From NCBI GenBank assembly GCA_051745935.1, contig JBNJEM010000427.1, forward strand, positions 1-6,966: a stretch of 6,966 nucleotides of DNA. Direction: 5' to 3'. This DNA comes from JBNJEM01 sp051745935 (GTDB lineage: Bacteria > Planctomycetota > Planctomycetia > Pirellulales > Pirellulaceae). Shown piece after piece: positions 1 through 6,943 of this stretch (its first letter is position 1; every line of letters starts with the position of its first letter). Position numbers and translations under genes: made by a program. The notes beneath the pieces were generated by a model, which was not told the origin of the DNA, made no database searches, and was given only the letters and a program-made list of their open reading frames with translations.

Positions 1-30
1 TCCATCACGGTGGTTACCCGCGCTGCATGA

Positions 31-74
31 GATGCCCCGGGCTGGTCCCGGGGAGTTTCACGTTTTTCGCTAAT
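31..74 (+). repeat. REP-like palindromic repeat, copy 1
   Basis: A short element with a perfect 7-bp stem: CCCCGGG (35-41), loop CTGGT (42-46), CCCGGGG (47-53). It starts with the tetrad ATGCC and is followed by a conserved tail, TTCACG then CGCTAAT (to 74). The same head, stem, 5-nt loop and tail order recurs at 165-209 (inverted), 4958-5002 (direct) and 5036-5078 (inverted). The third stem pair is C-G here but A-T in copy 3, so both sides changed together. This resembles bacterial REP sequences; no REP-associated transposase gene is in the window, so mobility is inferred. Confidence 0.75.
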
Positions 75-95
75 GGGTGGCCCCCTCATTGTTTT

Positions 96-141
96 CCCGA
101 TTCGGTCCGTGGGGGGTTGGGCCGCCACGGACCGAATCGGG
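96..141. repeat. Perfect 17-bp inverted repeat (strong hairpin)
   Basis: The arm at 96-112 (CCCGATTCGGTCCGTGG) is the exact reverse complement of 125-141, with a 12-nt G-rich loop at 113-124. It lies at the centre of the inverted repeat pair 31-74 and 165-209. Neither side has a T-run in the position needed for an intrinsic terminator: GGCGATGG follows on the plus strand and AAAACAAT on the minus strand. It is therefore listed as a structured repeat core rather than a terminator. Confidence 0.85.
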
Positions 142-164
142 GCGATGGCGCGCGCAACCGCGTT

Positions 165-209
165 ATTAGCGAGGAACGTAATAATCCCTCGGGCAAGCCG
201 AGGCATTGG
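165..209 (-). repeat. REP-like palindromic repeat, copy 2 (inverted)
   Basis: Read on the minus strand this matches copy 1: ATGCC head, stem CCTCGG / CCGAGG (plus-strand 187-192 and 198-203) with a 5-nt loop, then a TTACG and CGCTAAT tail. The stem is one pair shorter than in the other copies but fully paired. With copy 1 it forms an inverted doublet spanning 31-209, tails facing inward. The doublet arrangement is typical of REPIN/BIME structures, known from RAYT biology. Just outside lie two tandem CCCGACGG octamers (210-225). Confidence 0.7.
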
Positions 210-306
210 CCCGACGGCCCGACGGGGCGGCGCGGCGCTAAATTCCCGGCTTCCCCTGCTTTGATTTGGACAAGAAATGGTGCAAGATGAAGAGGCAGAT
301 ATATTT

Positions 307-405
307 CAGGCGGTTGGATTTTTCCGGGTGGAAAGCTGCCCGGCGCAATCCGTCCTCCCGTTGGTCGGACTCGCGGCGGAGAAAGTCATCCGCGACCGGT
401 ATATT
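307..405 (+). repeat. 99-nt structured repeat, left copy
   Basis: A single full unit, in opposite orientation to the array at 6745-6966. I count 6 differences from the unit at 6745-6843 and 5 from 6844-6943. On the plus strand it can form three hairpins: TTTCC / GGAAA with loop GGGT (321-334); CCGGCG / CGTTGG with a 13-nt loop (340-364); and TCGCGG / CCGCGA with a 13-nt loop (371-395). It ends in GGTATATT. The bases just before it (ATATTT, 301-306) look like the end of a preceding lost unit. Open frames through it are probably incidental: several frames on both strands are open. Confidence 0.85.
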
Positions 406-490
406 TCGTAATCCAAGAGGTTTTGGAAGCAAAGGCTCGGTTTTATGACGGGCTGTAAGACCATCCGTTATTCATTTCAACACGCGAAAA

Positions 491-495
491 AAGGG
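491..495 (+). promoter_or_regulatory. Ribosome binding site choosing the 502 start
   Basis: AAGGG, within an A-rich run, lies 6 nt upstream of the ATG at 502. An in-frame ATG at 445 would give a protein 19 residues longer but has no comparable site. It would also bury the twin-arginine motif deeper than usual. The 502 start puts the paired arginines at residues 13-14. Confidence 0.7.
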
Positions 496-501
496 CTCAT
501 T

Positions 502-1848
502 ATGAACTCATCCCAGACGACATCGAAGCATTCCACGCGTCGACAATTCCTACAAAAAACCTCGACGGCGGTAACGGGAGCGGCACTGGCTGGGGCCATT
601 AACGTCCGGAGTTACGCGTCGGAAAACAATACCATCAAGATTGCGTTGATCGGATGCGGGGGACGGGGAACCGGTGCTGCCGTGAACGCGTTATCCACCT
701 CCGGGCCGGTTGAACTGGTGGCGATGGCGGATGTGTTCGAGGATCGACTGCAGGGAAGTTTGAAGGCTTTGCGGCAGAAGTTTCCGGAAAAAGTCAAGGT
801 GCCCAAAGACCGGCAGTTCCTCGGGATGGACGCGTACGAAAAGGCGATTGCCGAAATATCGCCCGGCGGCGTCGCCTTGCTGACCACGCCGCCCGCCTTC
901 CGGCCGCTGCATTTCGAACATTCCGTGAACGCCGATTGCCATGTATTCATGGAGAAATCGTTCGCGGTTGACGCGCCCGGTGTTCGGCGAGTCCTGGCGA
1001 CGGGAGAGGAAGCCACCAGGAAGAATCTGAAGGTTGCGGGTGGGTTGATGAGCCGCCACTATGCGCCTTTGGAAGAAGCCGTCCAACGGATCCATGACGA
1101 TGCGATCGGCAAAGTCATCACCTGTTGGGCCTACCGCGAGCACGGCCCCGTGGGGCTGAAGCCACGCAGGTCGGACGAGAGCGAGTTGGCGCACCAGATA
1201 CGAAACTATTCCTGCTTCACTTGGATGAACGGCAGTTTCATTCTCGATTGGCTCATCCATAACCTTGACGTCTGCTGCTGGGTGAAGGACGCATGGCCCG
1301 TGAAAGCGCAAGGACAAGGTGGCCGTCAAGTTCGAACCAAAAAGGACCAGCTGTTCGACCACTATGCCGTTGAATACGAGTTTGCCGATGGGACGCGTTT
1401 GTTCGCCCAGGGACGGCATATGGCCAAATGCTGGGGGTTCTTCGGAGACGTGATTCACGGCGCCAACGGCTGCTCGGTCTTGGGCGAAGGCATTCCCAAG
1501 CCAAGGATCTATCCTGAACACGAACGGGACGGCGTCGAACCCATTTGGCAAGGCGAGGGCAGCTATGGCTCGGCCTATCAAAAGGAACATGACTTGCTGT
1601 TCGACGCGATTCGAAAGGATATCCCGTACAACGAATCGCAGCGCAGTGCCTACGCCGCCATGACCGGTATCCTGGGACGAATGGCCGCGGAAACCGGCCA
1701 GATGATCACCTGGAAAGACGCGTTGGCGTCCGACGTGGAACTCGCCCCGGGGCTGGACAACATGACGATGCAGTCCGAGGCGCCCGTGCAAGCCGATGCC
1801 GATGGAAACTATCCCATCGCCATGCCGGGAGTGGATGTCAAATACTAG
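502..1848 (+). CDS. Tat-signal Gfo/Idh/MocA family oxidoreductase
   Basis: A 448-residue NAD(P)-dependent oxidoreductase of the Gfo/Idh/MocA family, which typically oxidises or reduces sugars and their derivatives. Residues 12-18 (TRRQFLQ) followed by an Ala/Gly-rich stretch form a twin-arginine signal, so it is probably folded with cofactor and then exported. The Rossmann nucleotide loop is GCGGRG at 51-56. The usual EKP motif reads EKS at 151-153, with Lys152 the expected catalytic lysine. The second domain has DWLIHNLD at 249-256, giving the family's Asp249/His253 pair. The C-terminal KEHDLLFDAIR (361-371) and the closing helix fit the long subfamily common in Planctomycetota. Two tandem stop codons (TAG TAA) end it. 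The next gene begins 17 bp downstream, suggesting one transcript. Family assignment is firm; the sugar substrate is unknown. Confidence 0.95.
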   Translation: MNSSQTTSKHSTRRQFLQKTSTAVTGAALAGAINVRSYASENNTIKIALIGCGGRGTGAAVNALSTSGPVELVAMADVFEDRLQGSLKALRQKFPEKVKVPKDRQFLGMDAYEKAIAEISPGGVALLTTPPAFRPLHFEHSVNADCHVFMEKSFAVDAPGVRRVLATGEEATRKNLKVAGGLMSRHYAPLEEAVQRIHDDAIGKVITCWAYREHGPVGLKPRRSDESELAHQIRNYSCFTWMNGSFILDWLIHNLDVCCWVKDAWPVKAQGQGGRQVRTKKDQLFDHYAVEYEFADGTRLFAQGRHMAKCWGFFGDVIHGANGCSVLGEGIPKPRIYPEHERDGVEPIWQGEGSYGSAYQKEHDLLFDAIRKDIPYNESQRSAYAAMTGILGRMAAETGQMITWKDALASDVELAPGLDNMTMQSEAPVQADADGNYPIAMPGVDVKY

Positions 1849-1865
1849 TAACGCGGGAGAAAACC

Positions 1866-3554
1866 ATGAAGACAATGTGGGCAACGGTATGTGCACTAGC
1901 AGTGACCAGCGGCGCGCTGGCACAAGGGGATCCGAGCGTGTGGGTGGCATCGCCGTGGCAGCGGGTGCTGCGCGACACGCCGTCAAGCGAGGATCGGGAG
2001 GTCGCGTTGAAGGCCGCGGCCAACGAGTTCGCGCCGTTTCGGGTCATCGTGACCGCGGGGAAGGAGCAGCTTAGCCAGGTAACGGCGACAGTGAGCAGCC
2101 TGGAGTCGGACGCGGGGACAATCCCGGCGTCCAACATCCAAATGTTTCGCGCCCACTACCTGCACGTCCCCGAGCCCAGCCACCGGACCGACAACCCAAA
2201 AGGATGGTATCCGGACGCGCTCATTCCGTTCGTGCATCCGCGGACCGGCAAGGCGCTCGGCGGCGCTCGCTACGACGCCGTGCCGTTCGACATCAAGCCG
2301 GGCCAGAACGGCGAGATCTGGTGCGATCTGTTCGTGCCGCCAGGGACGGGGAAAGGGGTTTATCGCGGCGTGGTGACCGTGAAGTCCGAAACCGTGGAAT
2401 TAGCGCAAGTACCCGTCCAACTTCGGGTTTGGGATTTCGAGTTGTCGGACACGTTCGCGCTGCGTTCGAATTTCGGGAACCTTGGACGCCGCGTGACGGA
2501 CATGGTGATTCCGGAAGGGACGGCGGAAGAGGCAGCGGCGATCGAAGACCTGTACATCGCCGAGCTGCTGCGCCATCGGGCCGTTCCCGGGTCGCTCGGG
2601 GATATCTGGCCGGCCTGGAGTCCCGCGAACGGCATTGAAGACACCGGCCAGGCCGAGCGGCTGCGCCGGCTGGTGGAGGAGGAGCACGTCAACGCGCTCC
2701 GCATCCCGTTTCGCTACCAAAACGATCCTGAAAAGGCGAAGGCTTACCTGGCGGCGATGGCCGAGTGGCTGCGCGAGCTGGGGTACCTCGACTTGGCCTA
2801 TGTTTACTTGAAAGATGAACCCAACGACGCGGAGGAATATGAAGTCGTGCGTCGGCAAGGGGCACTGATCCACGATGCGGACCCCAACATCATGCGGCTT
2901 TGCACCGAGCAAACGGTCACGAGCAATCCCGCCTGGGGCGACCTCTACGGCGCGGTCGATATTTGGTGCCCGCTATGGGGACTGTGGGACGAGCCCACCG
3001 CGCGAAAGCGGCTGAGGGTGGGGGAGCGGTTGTGGAGCTATACGGCTTTGTGCCAGGGATCGGAAGGGACGCCCTGGTGGCAGATCGACATGAAACCACT
3101 GAATTTTCGTGCCCCGTTCTGGGTCAGCTGGCACTACGATATTACCGGCTTCCTCTACTGGTCGAGCGTCTATTGGCGAGCCTACGAGACGATGGAGGGG
3201 GTATGGGAACGCCCCGCTTTCCGGGACAAGTTCTGGGGCGAGGGCATGTTGCTGTATCCCGGACAGCCGGCGGGACTCGAGGGGCCGGTGCCCTCGATCC
3301 GCCTCAAGCTGATCCGTGAAGCGTTGGAGGATTACCAGTACATGGCGATGGCCGCGGGCTGCGAACGCGAGGGCCCCGTGTGGACGGTGACCGAGCAGGA
3401 GTCCACGGACGCGGCGCGGGCCGAAGACGAACACGGCCAGGTCGACCGCATTGTCGGGGGCGTGGTCGGCTCATTTCAAGACTGGAGTCGCGATCCGCGT
3501 GATTATGAAGATGCACGCGAGCGCCTGGCTGAGCTGATTCTAGGACGCAAGTAG
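1866..3554 (+). CDS. Secreted DUF4091-type glycoside hydrolase-like protein
   Basis: A 562-residue exported protein. Residues 1-20 form a Sec signal peptide (hydrophobic core, cleavage likely after ALAQ). Residues 24-190 look like the N-terminal beta-sandwich of this family, opening with VWVASPWQRV and containing AANEFAPFRV. From about 195 to 495 a TIM-barrel-like domain contains YLKDEPND (314-321); Asp317 and Glu318 are candidate catalytic residues by position and conservation. Hallmarks of the DUF4091 C-terminal region follow: GEGMLLYPG (458-466) and IRLKLIREALEDYQYM (478-493). The ribosome site GGGAG (1855-1859) is 6 nt before the ATG. The activity of the family is poorly defined, so 'glycosidase-like' rests on fold and neighbours. 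It is richer in G+C than the first gene by eye, but I did not compute this. It probably shares a transcript with the oxidoreductase. Confidence 0.9.
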   Translation: MKTMWATVCALAVTSGALAQGDPSVWVASPWQRVLRDTPSSEDREVALKAAANEFAPFRVIVTAGKEQLSQVTATVSSLESDAGTIPASNIQMFRAHYLHVPEPSHRTDNPKGWYPDALIPFVHPRTGKALGGARYDAVPFDIKPGQNGEIWCDLFVPPGTGKGVYRGVVTVKSETVELAQVPVQLRVWDFELSDTFALRSNFGNLGRRVTDMVIPEGTAEEAAAIEDLYIAELLRHRAVPGSLGDIWPAWSPANGIEDTGQAERLRRLVEEEHVNALRIPFRYQNDPEKAKAYLAAMAEWLRELGYLDLAYVYLKDEPNDAEEYEVVRRQGALIHDADPNIMRLCTEQTVTSNPAWGDLYGAVDIWCPLWGLWDEPTARKRLRVGERLWSYTALCQGSEGTPWWQIDMKPLNFRAPFWVSWHYDITGFLYWSSVYWRAYETMEGVWERPAFRDKFWGEGMLLYPGQPAGLEGPVPSIRLKLIREALEDYQYMAMAAGCEREGPVWTVTEQESTDAARAEDEHGQVDRIVGGVVGSFQDWSRDPRDYEDARERLAELILGRK

Positions 3555-3683
3555 CGGCTTGAAAAGTACATGCCAACTGTCGCCGAAAAGACGGGGCAGA
3601 CTGAATTGACTTTGTACCGTGAATTGCAACTCTGCCTTTCCACGCTATTTCACGAATCGTTTGGTGGGCGAAGGAAATAAACC

Positions 3684-4673
3684 ATGAACAGCAACGTTAA
3701 ACGCGCCGGTTTCATCTCGATGTTGGTGGCTGTGATCGGTTGTTTGTTCACGGCGGAACTGGTTGCCGGTGAAGAAAAGCTCCGACGCATGCGGTACACG
3801 TCCCGATCGAAGGAGGAGGCCATTGCATGGCAAAAAGAGCTGCGATCCAAACTCCTCCATATTCTGGAGATGGACGATCTGATTCAAAGCCGATCCGATA
3901 TTCCGTTGAATCCGGAAACCGTGTCCTCCGAGAACAAGGGAACTTATGTATTTCAGGAGCTGGAAATCAACAGCACGCCTGGACGGCGCATCAAGATCGT
4001 ACTTACGCGGCCGGCGGAGAGTACCGGGCCATTCCCTGCCGTTGTCTGCGTGGCTGGACACGGGGGCGATCGCCATACGTGCTACGGGGCCGGGAAAGGG
4101 TACGATCGAGTTGGCGAGCGTCTGGCGGAGAGGGGTTACGTGACAATCTCCACCCGTGTCAGCCAACATAAGGTTTACGAGGAGGGGCGAACCTTGATGG
4201 GCGAACGCTTGTGGGACCTCATGCGTTGCGTCGATTTGCTGAGTTCGCTAGAGGAGGTGGATGACGAACGAATGGGCTGTGCCGGTAAATCGCTGGGCGG
4301 GGAAATGGTCATGTGGCTCAGCGCGATGGACCAGCGAATGCGGGCGACCGTGAGTGCGGGGTTTTTGACCAGGATGGATCAGATGGAAGAGAACCACTGC
4401 ATGTGTTGGAAGTTTCCGGGCCTGAGACAACTTGTCGATTTCGCTGACATCTATTCGCTGATCGCTCCGCGAGCCCTCCAGTGCCAGAACGGACTAAAGG
4501 AGCCTCCGTCGCAATTCCCCGTGTCCATCGCCCGGAAGGCCATGAAAGAGATCAAGCTGATCTATCGGGATTTTGGGCAGCCTGAAAACGTGGCTTTGGT
4601 TGCACACGACGGAGGTCATGTCTTCGACGTGCCCAGCCTATTGGCGTTTTTCGACAAGCATCTTGAACCGTGA
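3684..4673 (+). CDS. Secreted alpha/beta hydrolase, esterase-like
   Basis: A 329-residue alpha/beta-hydrolase resembling the acetyl-xylan-esterase/abhydrolase_7 group found beside planctomycete glycosidases. The nucleophile elbow is GKSLG (201-205), with Ser203. The oxyanion-hole motif HGG is at 126-128, and the catalytic His is probably His312 in DGGHVF. The acid residue is less clear: the expected position after the sixth strand reads NGLKEPP (269-275), so Glu273 may replace the usual Asp. The N-terminus is an export signal, either cut after VAG (about residue 29) or as a lipoprotein at VIGC (Cys20). The ribosome site AAGGA (3671-3675) lies 8 nt before the ATG. The gap of 129 bp after the DUF4091 gene shows no clear terminator, so readthrough or a separate promoter are both possible. 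De-acylation of a polysaccharide is inferred from context. Confidence 0.92.
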   Translation: MNSNVKRAGFISMLVAVIGCLFTAELVAGEEKLRRMRYTSRSKEEAIAWQKELRSKLLHILEMDDLIQSRSDIPLNPETVSSENKGTYVFQELEINSTPGRRIKIVLTRPAESTGPFPAVVCVAGHGGDRHTCYGAGKGYDRVGERLAERGYVTISTRVSQHKVYEEGRTLMGERLWDLMRCVDLLSSLEEVDDERMGCAGKSLGGEMVMWLSAMDQRMRATVSAGFLTRMDQMEENHCMCWKFPGLRQLVDFADIYSLIAPRALQCQNGLKEPPSQFPVSIARKAMKEIKLIYRDFGQPENVALVAHDGGHVFDVPSLLAFFDKHLEP

Positions 4674-4905
4674 AAAGGACTTCGTGACACTGTCGCTTGG
4701 CCGTAACCAAGCAGGATTGGGTCTTGAGCTTGGGTGGCACGGGCTGAGCGAGCGCCGTAAGACGATACCATTTCCAGCAGGTAACCAACGCGAGCGGAGC
4801 CCGTGGACGTTTCGTTGCCGGCAGAGCCTAATTGCCCTGCAATGCGCGCCTGAGAACAAGCGTCATGAGGACTTACCGCGTCAACAAATGCGAGCAACCC
4901 CACAA

Positions 4906-4921
4906 GGTAACCGCTCACGGG
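4906..4921 (+). repeat. Outer inverted repeat, left arm
   Basis: GGTAACCGCTCACGGG matches the reverse complement of 5147-5162 at 15 of 16 positions. It frames the inner REP-like doublet, so the whole segment 4906-5162 is roughly palindromic at two nested levels. Confidence 0.65.
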
Positions 4922-4957
4922 TGCCGCTATACGGCTTGGACGCGCAAGGCCCGCATG

Positions 4958-5002
4958 GATGCCACGGGCTTGTCCCGTGGTGGTTCACGCTCGCCGCTAC
5001 AT
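4958..5002 (+). repeat. REP-like palindromic repeat, copy 3
   Basis: Same family as copy 1: ATGCC head, perfect 7-bp stem CCACGGG / CCCGTGG (4962-4968 and 4974-4980) around CTTGT, then a TTCACG and CGCTA tail. Compared with copy 1, the third stem pair is A-T instead of C-G, and pairing is kept. It forms an inverted doublet with copy 4. Confidence 0.8.
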
Positions 5003-5035
5003 ACACCGGTCAGACATACCAGTCCTCGTCGTCGG

Positions 5036-5078
5036 TAGCGTCGAACGTAACGGACCATGGGACAAGCCCGTGGCATTC
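5036..5078 (-). repeat. REP-like palindromic repeat, copy 4 (inverted)
   Basis: On the minus strand: ATGCC head, stem, then TTACG and CGCTA tail. The plus-strand stem is CCATGGG / CCCGTGG (5055-5061 and 5067-5073) with loop ACAAG; one pair is a G-T wobble. The 20-nt heads of copies 3 and 4 are nearly identical, so the two arms can also pair with each other across about 74 nt. Confidence 0.8.
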
Positions 5079-5146
5079 GCACCTTGAAAAGCCTTCCTTC
5101 AAGATGTGCAACGGAAGTGCGAACGTCCGCGGATATCAGGCTCTTG

Positions 5147-5162
5147 CCCGTGAACGGTTACC
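5147..5162 (-). repeat. Outer inverted repeat, right arm
   Basis: CCCGTGAACGGTTACC is the inverted partner of 4906-4921, with one mismatch in 16. CCCCACAAG follows it directly, and the same nonamer occurs at 4898-4906, leading into the left arm. Confidence 0.65.
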
Positions 5163-5191
5163 CCACAAGAAATCGAAAACGAGTAGAACAG

Positions 5192-6727
5192 TTACCTTTT
5201 CCTTAAAGGTATGGCACCGCGGTCCGCGACGAGGATCACGGAGTCGTATGTTGGAACACGATTGAAGGTCATGGCGTTGTCTTGAGCGTGAAGCAACTGC
5301 TTGTCAATGCTCCAAACGTGTCCGCTGAGCAAATCGACCAACACGGGGTCCTTGAACCGTCCTTGGCGAACTGTCAGTTGCAACCATTGCGTTTCCGTGC
5401 GTTTCCCGGGCGGGGCGGACGTTCGCCACAGCGTGACGATATCACCGCCGCCACGCGTCCGATAGTGATCGGCGCGGTAATTGGCTGGGGCGTCCGTGCC
5501 GCCGAGCGTACACGTATTTTCCGGGACGCGTTGCACGGAATCGTCGAAGATGGCGGTTACGTGTTGCACGGCGCGGTACGCGACTTTCGGATGAGACACG
5601 GTCTTGTCCGGATTGACCGCCAGTAGTCCTTTGTTGTTCGGTCGGGTTTGGATGTCACTGGCATCATCGCGCCAGTCCGAATCGCGTCCCTTCTTTCCCA
5701 CCCGGTAAATCATGTCGCAGATCGCGAAATAGGACGACGGGATGTCGTGGCCCAGGTCACCGAGCAGGCGCCGCAGGGCCCACTTTGCCTGCCGCCGCTC
5801 GTTCCAGTCGTAGTCCGAGAGGGCTCCAAAGTTGCCACGCCGGGAGGGGGCTCCGTTTTCACCCTGAAGGATCGTGATACGCGGTGAAAAAGAACGGACC
5901 AGCTCGCGAAGCTTCCGCACCGCCTCGTCACGGTCATCGGGATTGTAGGCGTAGGGATGGTAGCTGACCACATCGAGCAGATTCAGTGCATTTCGTTGTT
6001 CCAATTCTTGTAGAAATTCCCGCGTGAACCCTAAAGGGATCCCCGGCAGTGACAGACCAATGATGGTGGCGTCAGGTTGATGTTGGCGGATGACGCGCGC
6101 GGTGCGAACGAAGAACTCCGCGTATTTCTCCGCCCCGTTGACGTCGCGCAAACCGGGCTCGTTCCAGATCTCCCACTCGTCCACGTGCTCCCCGTACCGC
6201 TGTACGAAAGCTGCCACGAACCGATCCCACGCCTGCAGGGCTTCTTCCGATTTTGGCAAGCCGCCTCCTAGACCGGTGCCGCCGCCATCGGGGTAGATTG
6301 GATTGCCGTAACAGAGGCAAACCCAGGGTTCAACACCCTGGTTGACCATGTCCAGAATGATGTCGTCGAGCCAGCCCCATTGATACTCGCCCCGCTCTTT
6401 TTCCGTTTTCGCCCATCCCGATTGAATGCGAGCTTTTTTCACGCCCAACGGGCCGAGGTAGGATTTCCAGTTCGCATAGATGGTGTAGTCACGTCCCATG
6501 GTCTCGGCCCCGACGGACCAGTTCGAGGCCTCGATCGATCTGGCATGCCGCGGTTGTACCACTCCCAAAAAGGAAAAGCCCGCGCCGGGATCGATTTCGC
6601 AGCGGGGCCGCGGAGCCATGGAGGCGTGCTCGTTGTCCGCGGCTTCTTGGGGGCGGGGCGGCGACTGGTTCACCGGCATCGTGTCCGCTGCGTTGGCCGC
6701 CATGCTGATCAGCAATACCAGCAGCAT
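5192..6727 (-). CDS. Secreted clan GH-A glycoside hydrolase (GH39/GH5-like)
   Basis: A 511-residue hydrolase with a retaining clan GH-A TIM barrel. The acid/base is Glu190 in WEIWNEP (185-191) and the nucleophile is Glu290 in LQGENG (287-292), the expected beta-strand 4 and 7 positions. Other barrel landmarks are WVCLCYGNP (135-143) and SYHPYAY (255-261). Residues from about 380 form a beta-rich C-terminal domain. Family resemblance is closest to GH39/GH5-type xylosidases and related enzymes, but the exact family is uncertain. The N-terminus (residues 1-13) is hydrophobic and ends in ANA, a Sec cleavage site, yet lacks the usual basic residues. No Shine-Dalgarno site precedes the ATG. The 99-nt repeat ends only 17 nt upstream. 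A 7-bp A/T-rich hairpin (5193-5211) overlaps the stop codon. The gene is convergent with the other three. Confidence 0.92.
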   Translation of the reverse strand: MLLVLLISMAANAADTMPVNQSPPRPQEAADNEHASMAPRPRCEIDPGAGFSFLGVVQPRHARSIEASNWSVGAETMGRDYTIYANWKSYLGPLGVKKARIQSGWAKTEKERGEYQWGWLDDIILDMVNQGVEPWVCLCYGNPIYPDGGGTGLGGGLPKSEEALQAWDRFVAAFVQRYGEHVDEWEIWNEPGLRDVNGAEKYAEFFVRTARVIRQHQPDATIIGLSLPGIPLGFTREFLQELEQRNALNLLDVVSYHPYAYNPDDRDEAVRKLRELVRSFSPRITILQGENGAPSRRGNFGALSDYDWNERRQAKWALRRLLGDLGHDIPSSYFAICDMIYRVGKKGRDSDWRDDASDIQTRPNNKGLLAVNPDKTVSHPKVAYRAVQHVTAIFDDSVQRVPENTCTLGGTDAPANYRADHYRTRGGGDIVTLWRTSAPPGKRTETQWLQLTVRQGRFKDPVLVDLLSGHVWSIDKQLLHAQDNAMTFNRVPTYDSVILVADRGAIPLRKR

Positions 6728-6744
6728 TGTCAGTACGACTGCAA

Positions 6745-6843
6745 AATATACCGGTCGCGGATGACTTTCTCCGCCGCGAGTCCGACCGACGGGAGGACGG
6801 CTTGCGTCGGGGAGCGTTCCACCCGGAACAATCCAACCGCCTG
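6745..6843 (-). repeat. 99-nt structured repeat, array unit A
   Basis: The unit nearest the GH-A gene, 17 nt from its start codon. On the minus strand it forms GTTCC / GGAAC (plus-strand 6816-6829), CCGACG / CGTCGG (6786-6810) and TCGCGG / CCGCGA (6755-6779), the last two with 13-nt loops. The first 43 plus-strand bases are identical in all three full copies in the window. Confidence 0.9.
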
Positions 6844-6943
6844 AATATACCGGTCGCGGATGACTTTCTCCGCCGCGAGTCCGACCGACGGGAGGACGGC
6901 TTGCGTCGGGCAGCGTTCCACTCGGAAAAATCCAACCGCCTGG
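6844..6943 (-). repeat. 99-nt structured repeat, array unit B
   Basis: Tandem with unit A, differing at 3 positions plus one extra G at its far end, so the period is 100 here rather than 99. The two larger hairpins are unchanged. In the small hairpin the outermost pair is mismatched (T opposite C), leaving four pairs; this state is intermediate between the left copy and unit A. Confidence 0.9.

Larger units (their letters stand above)
4674..5191. other. Noncoding region between convergent genes, rich in inverted repeats
   Basis: No convincing gene lies in these 518 bases; open frames here have no recognisable motifs and overlap the repeats. Contents by position: a 6-bp hairpin GCTTGG / CCAAGC (4695-4712) without a T-run; a degenerate inverted pair CACGGGCT (4738-4745) and AGCCCGTG (4798-4805), perhaps a decayed REP-like doublet; an outer inverted pair at 4906-4921 and 5147-5162; and the clear REP-like doublet between them. 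GGTAACC/GGTTACC heptamers occur at 4780, 4906 and 5156. No convincing intrinsic terminator was found for either convergent gene. Confidence 0.7.

Noticed and set aside
96..141. Strong 17-bp hairpin as an intrinsic terminator
   Set aside because: No T-run follows on either strand and no gene ends immediately before it in the window.
400..405. TATATT at the end of the 99-nt repeat as a -10 promoter box
   Set aside because: It resembles a -10 hexamer, but no matching -35 hexamer is seen about 17 nt upstream in any copy.
266..448. Small open frame encoding an Arg/Ser-rich peptide across the left 99-nt repeat
   Set aside because: Several frames on both strands stay open through the repeat, and its differences fit stem pairing at least as well as codons. 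The same applies to the frames over the right array (6489-6935 minus, 6727-6963 plus).
445..501. Upstream start for the oxidoreductase at 445
   Set aside because: It has no good ribosome site and adds 19 residues before the Tat motif; the ATG at 502 has AAGGG at proper spacing.
3606..3611. TTGACT upstream of the alpha/beta hydrolase as a -35 box
   Set aside because: No acceptable -10 hexamer occurs at 16-18 nt spacing, so a promoter is not supported.
5193..5211. 7-bp hairpin at the GH-A stop codon as a terminator
   Set aside because: It is A/T-rich and weak, overlaps the stop codon, and has no T-run after it.
4573..5265. 230-codon plus-strand open frame across the noncoding region
   Set aside because: It starts inside the hydrolase gene, runs through REP-like repeats and into the opposite-strand GH-A gene, and shows no family motif.
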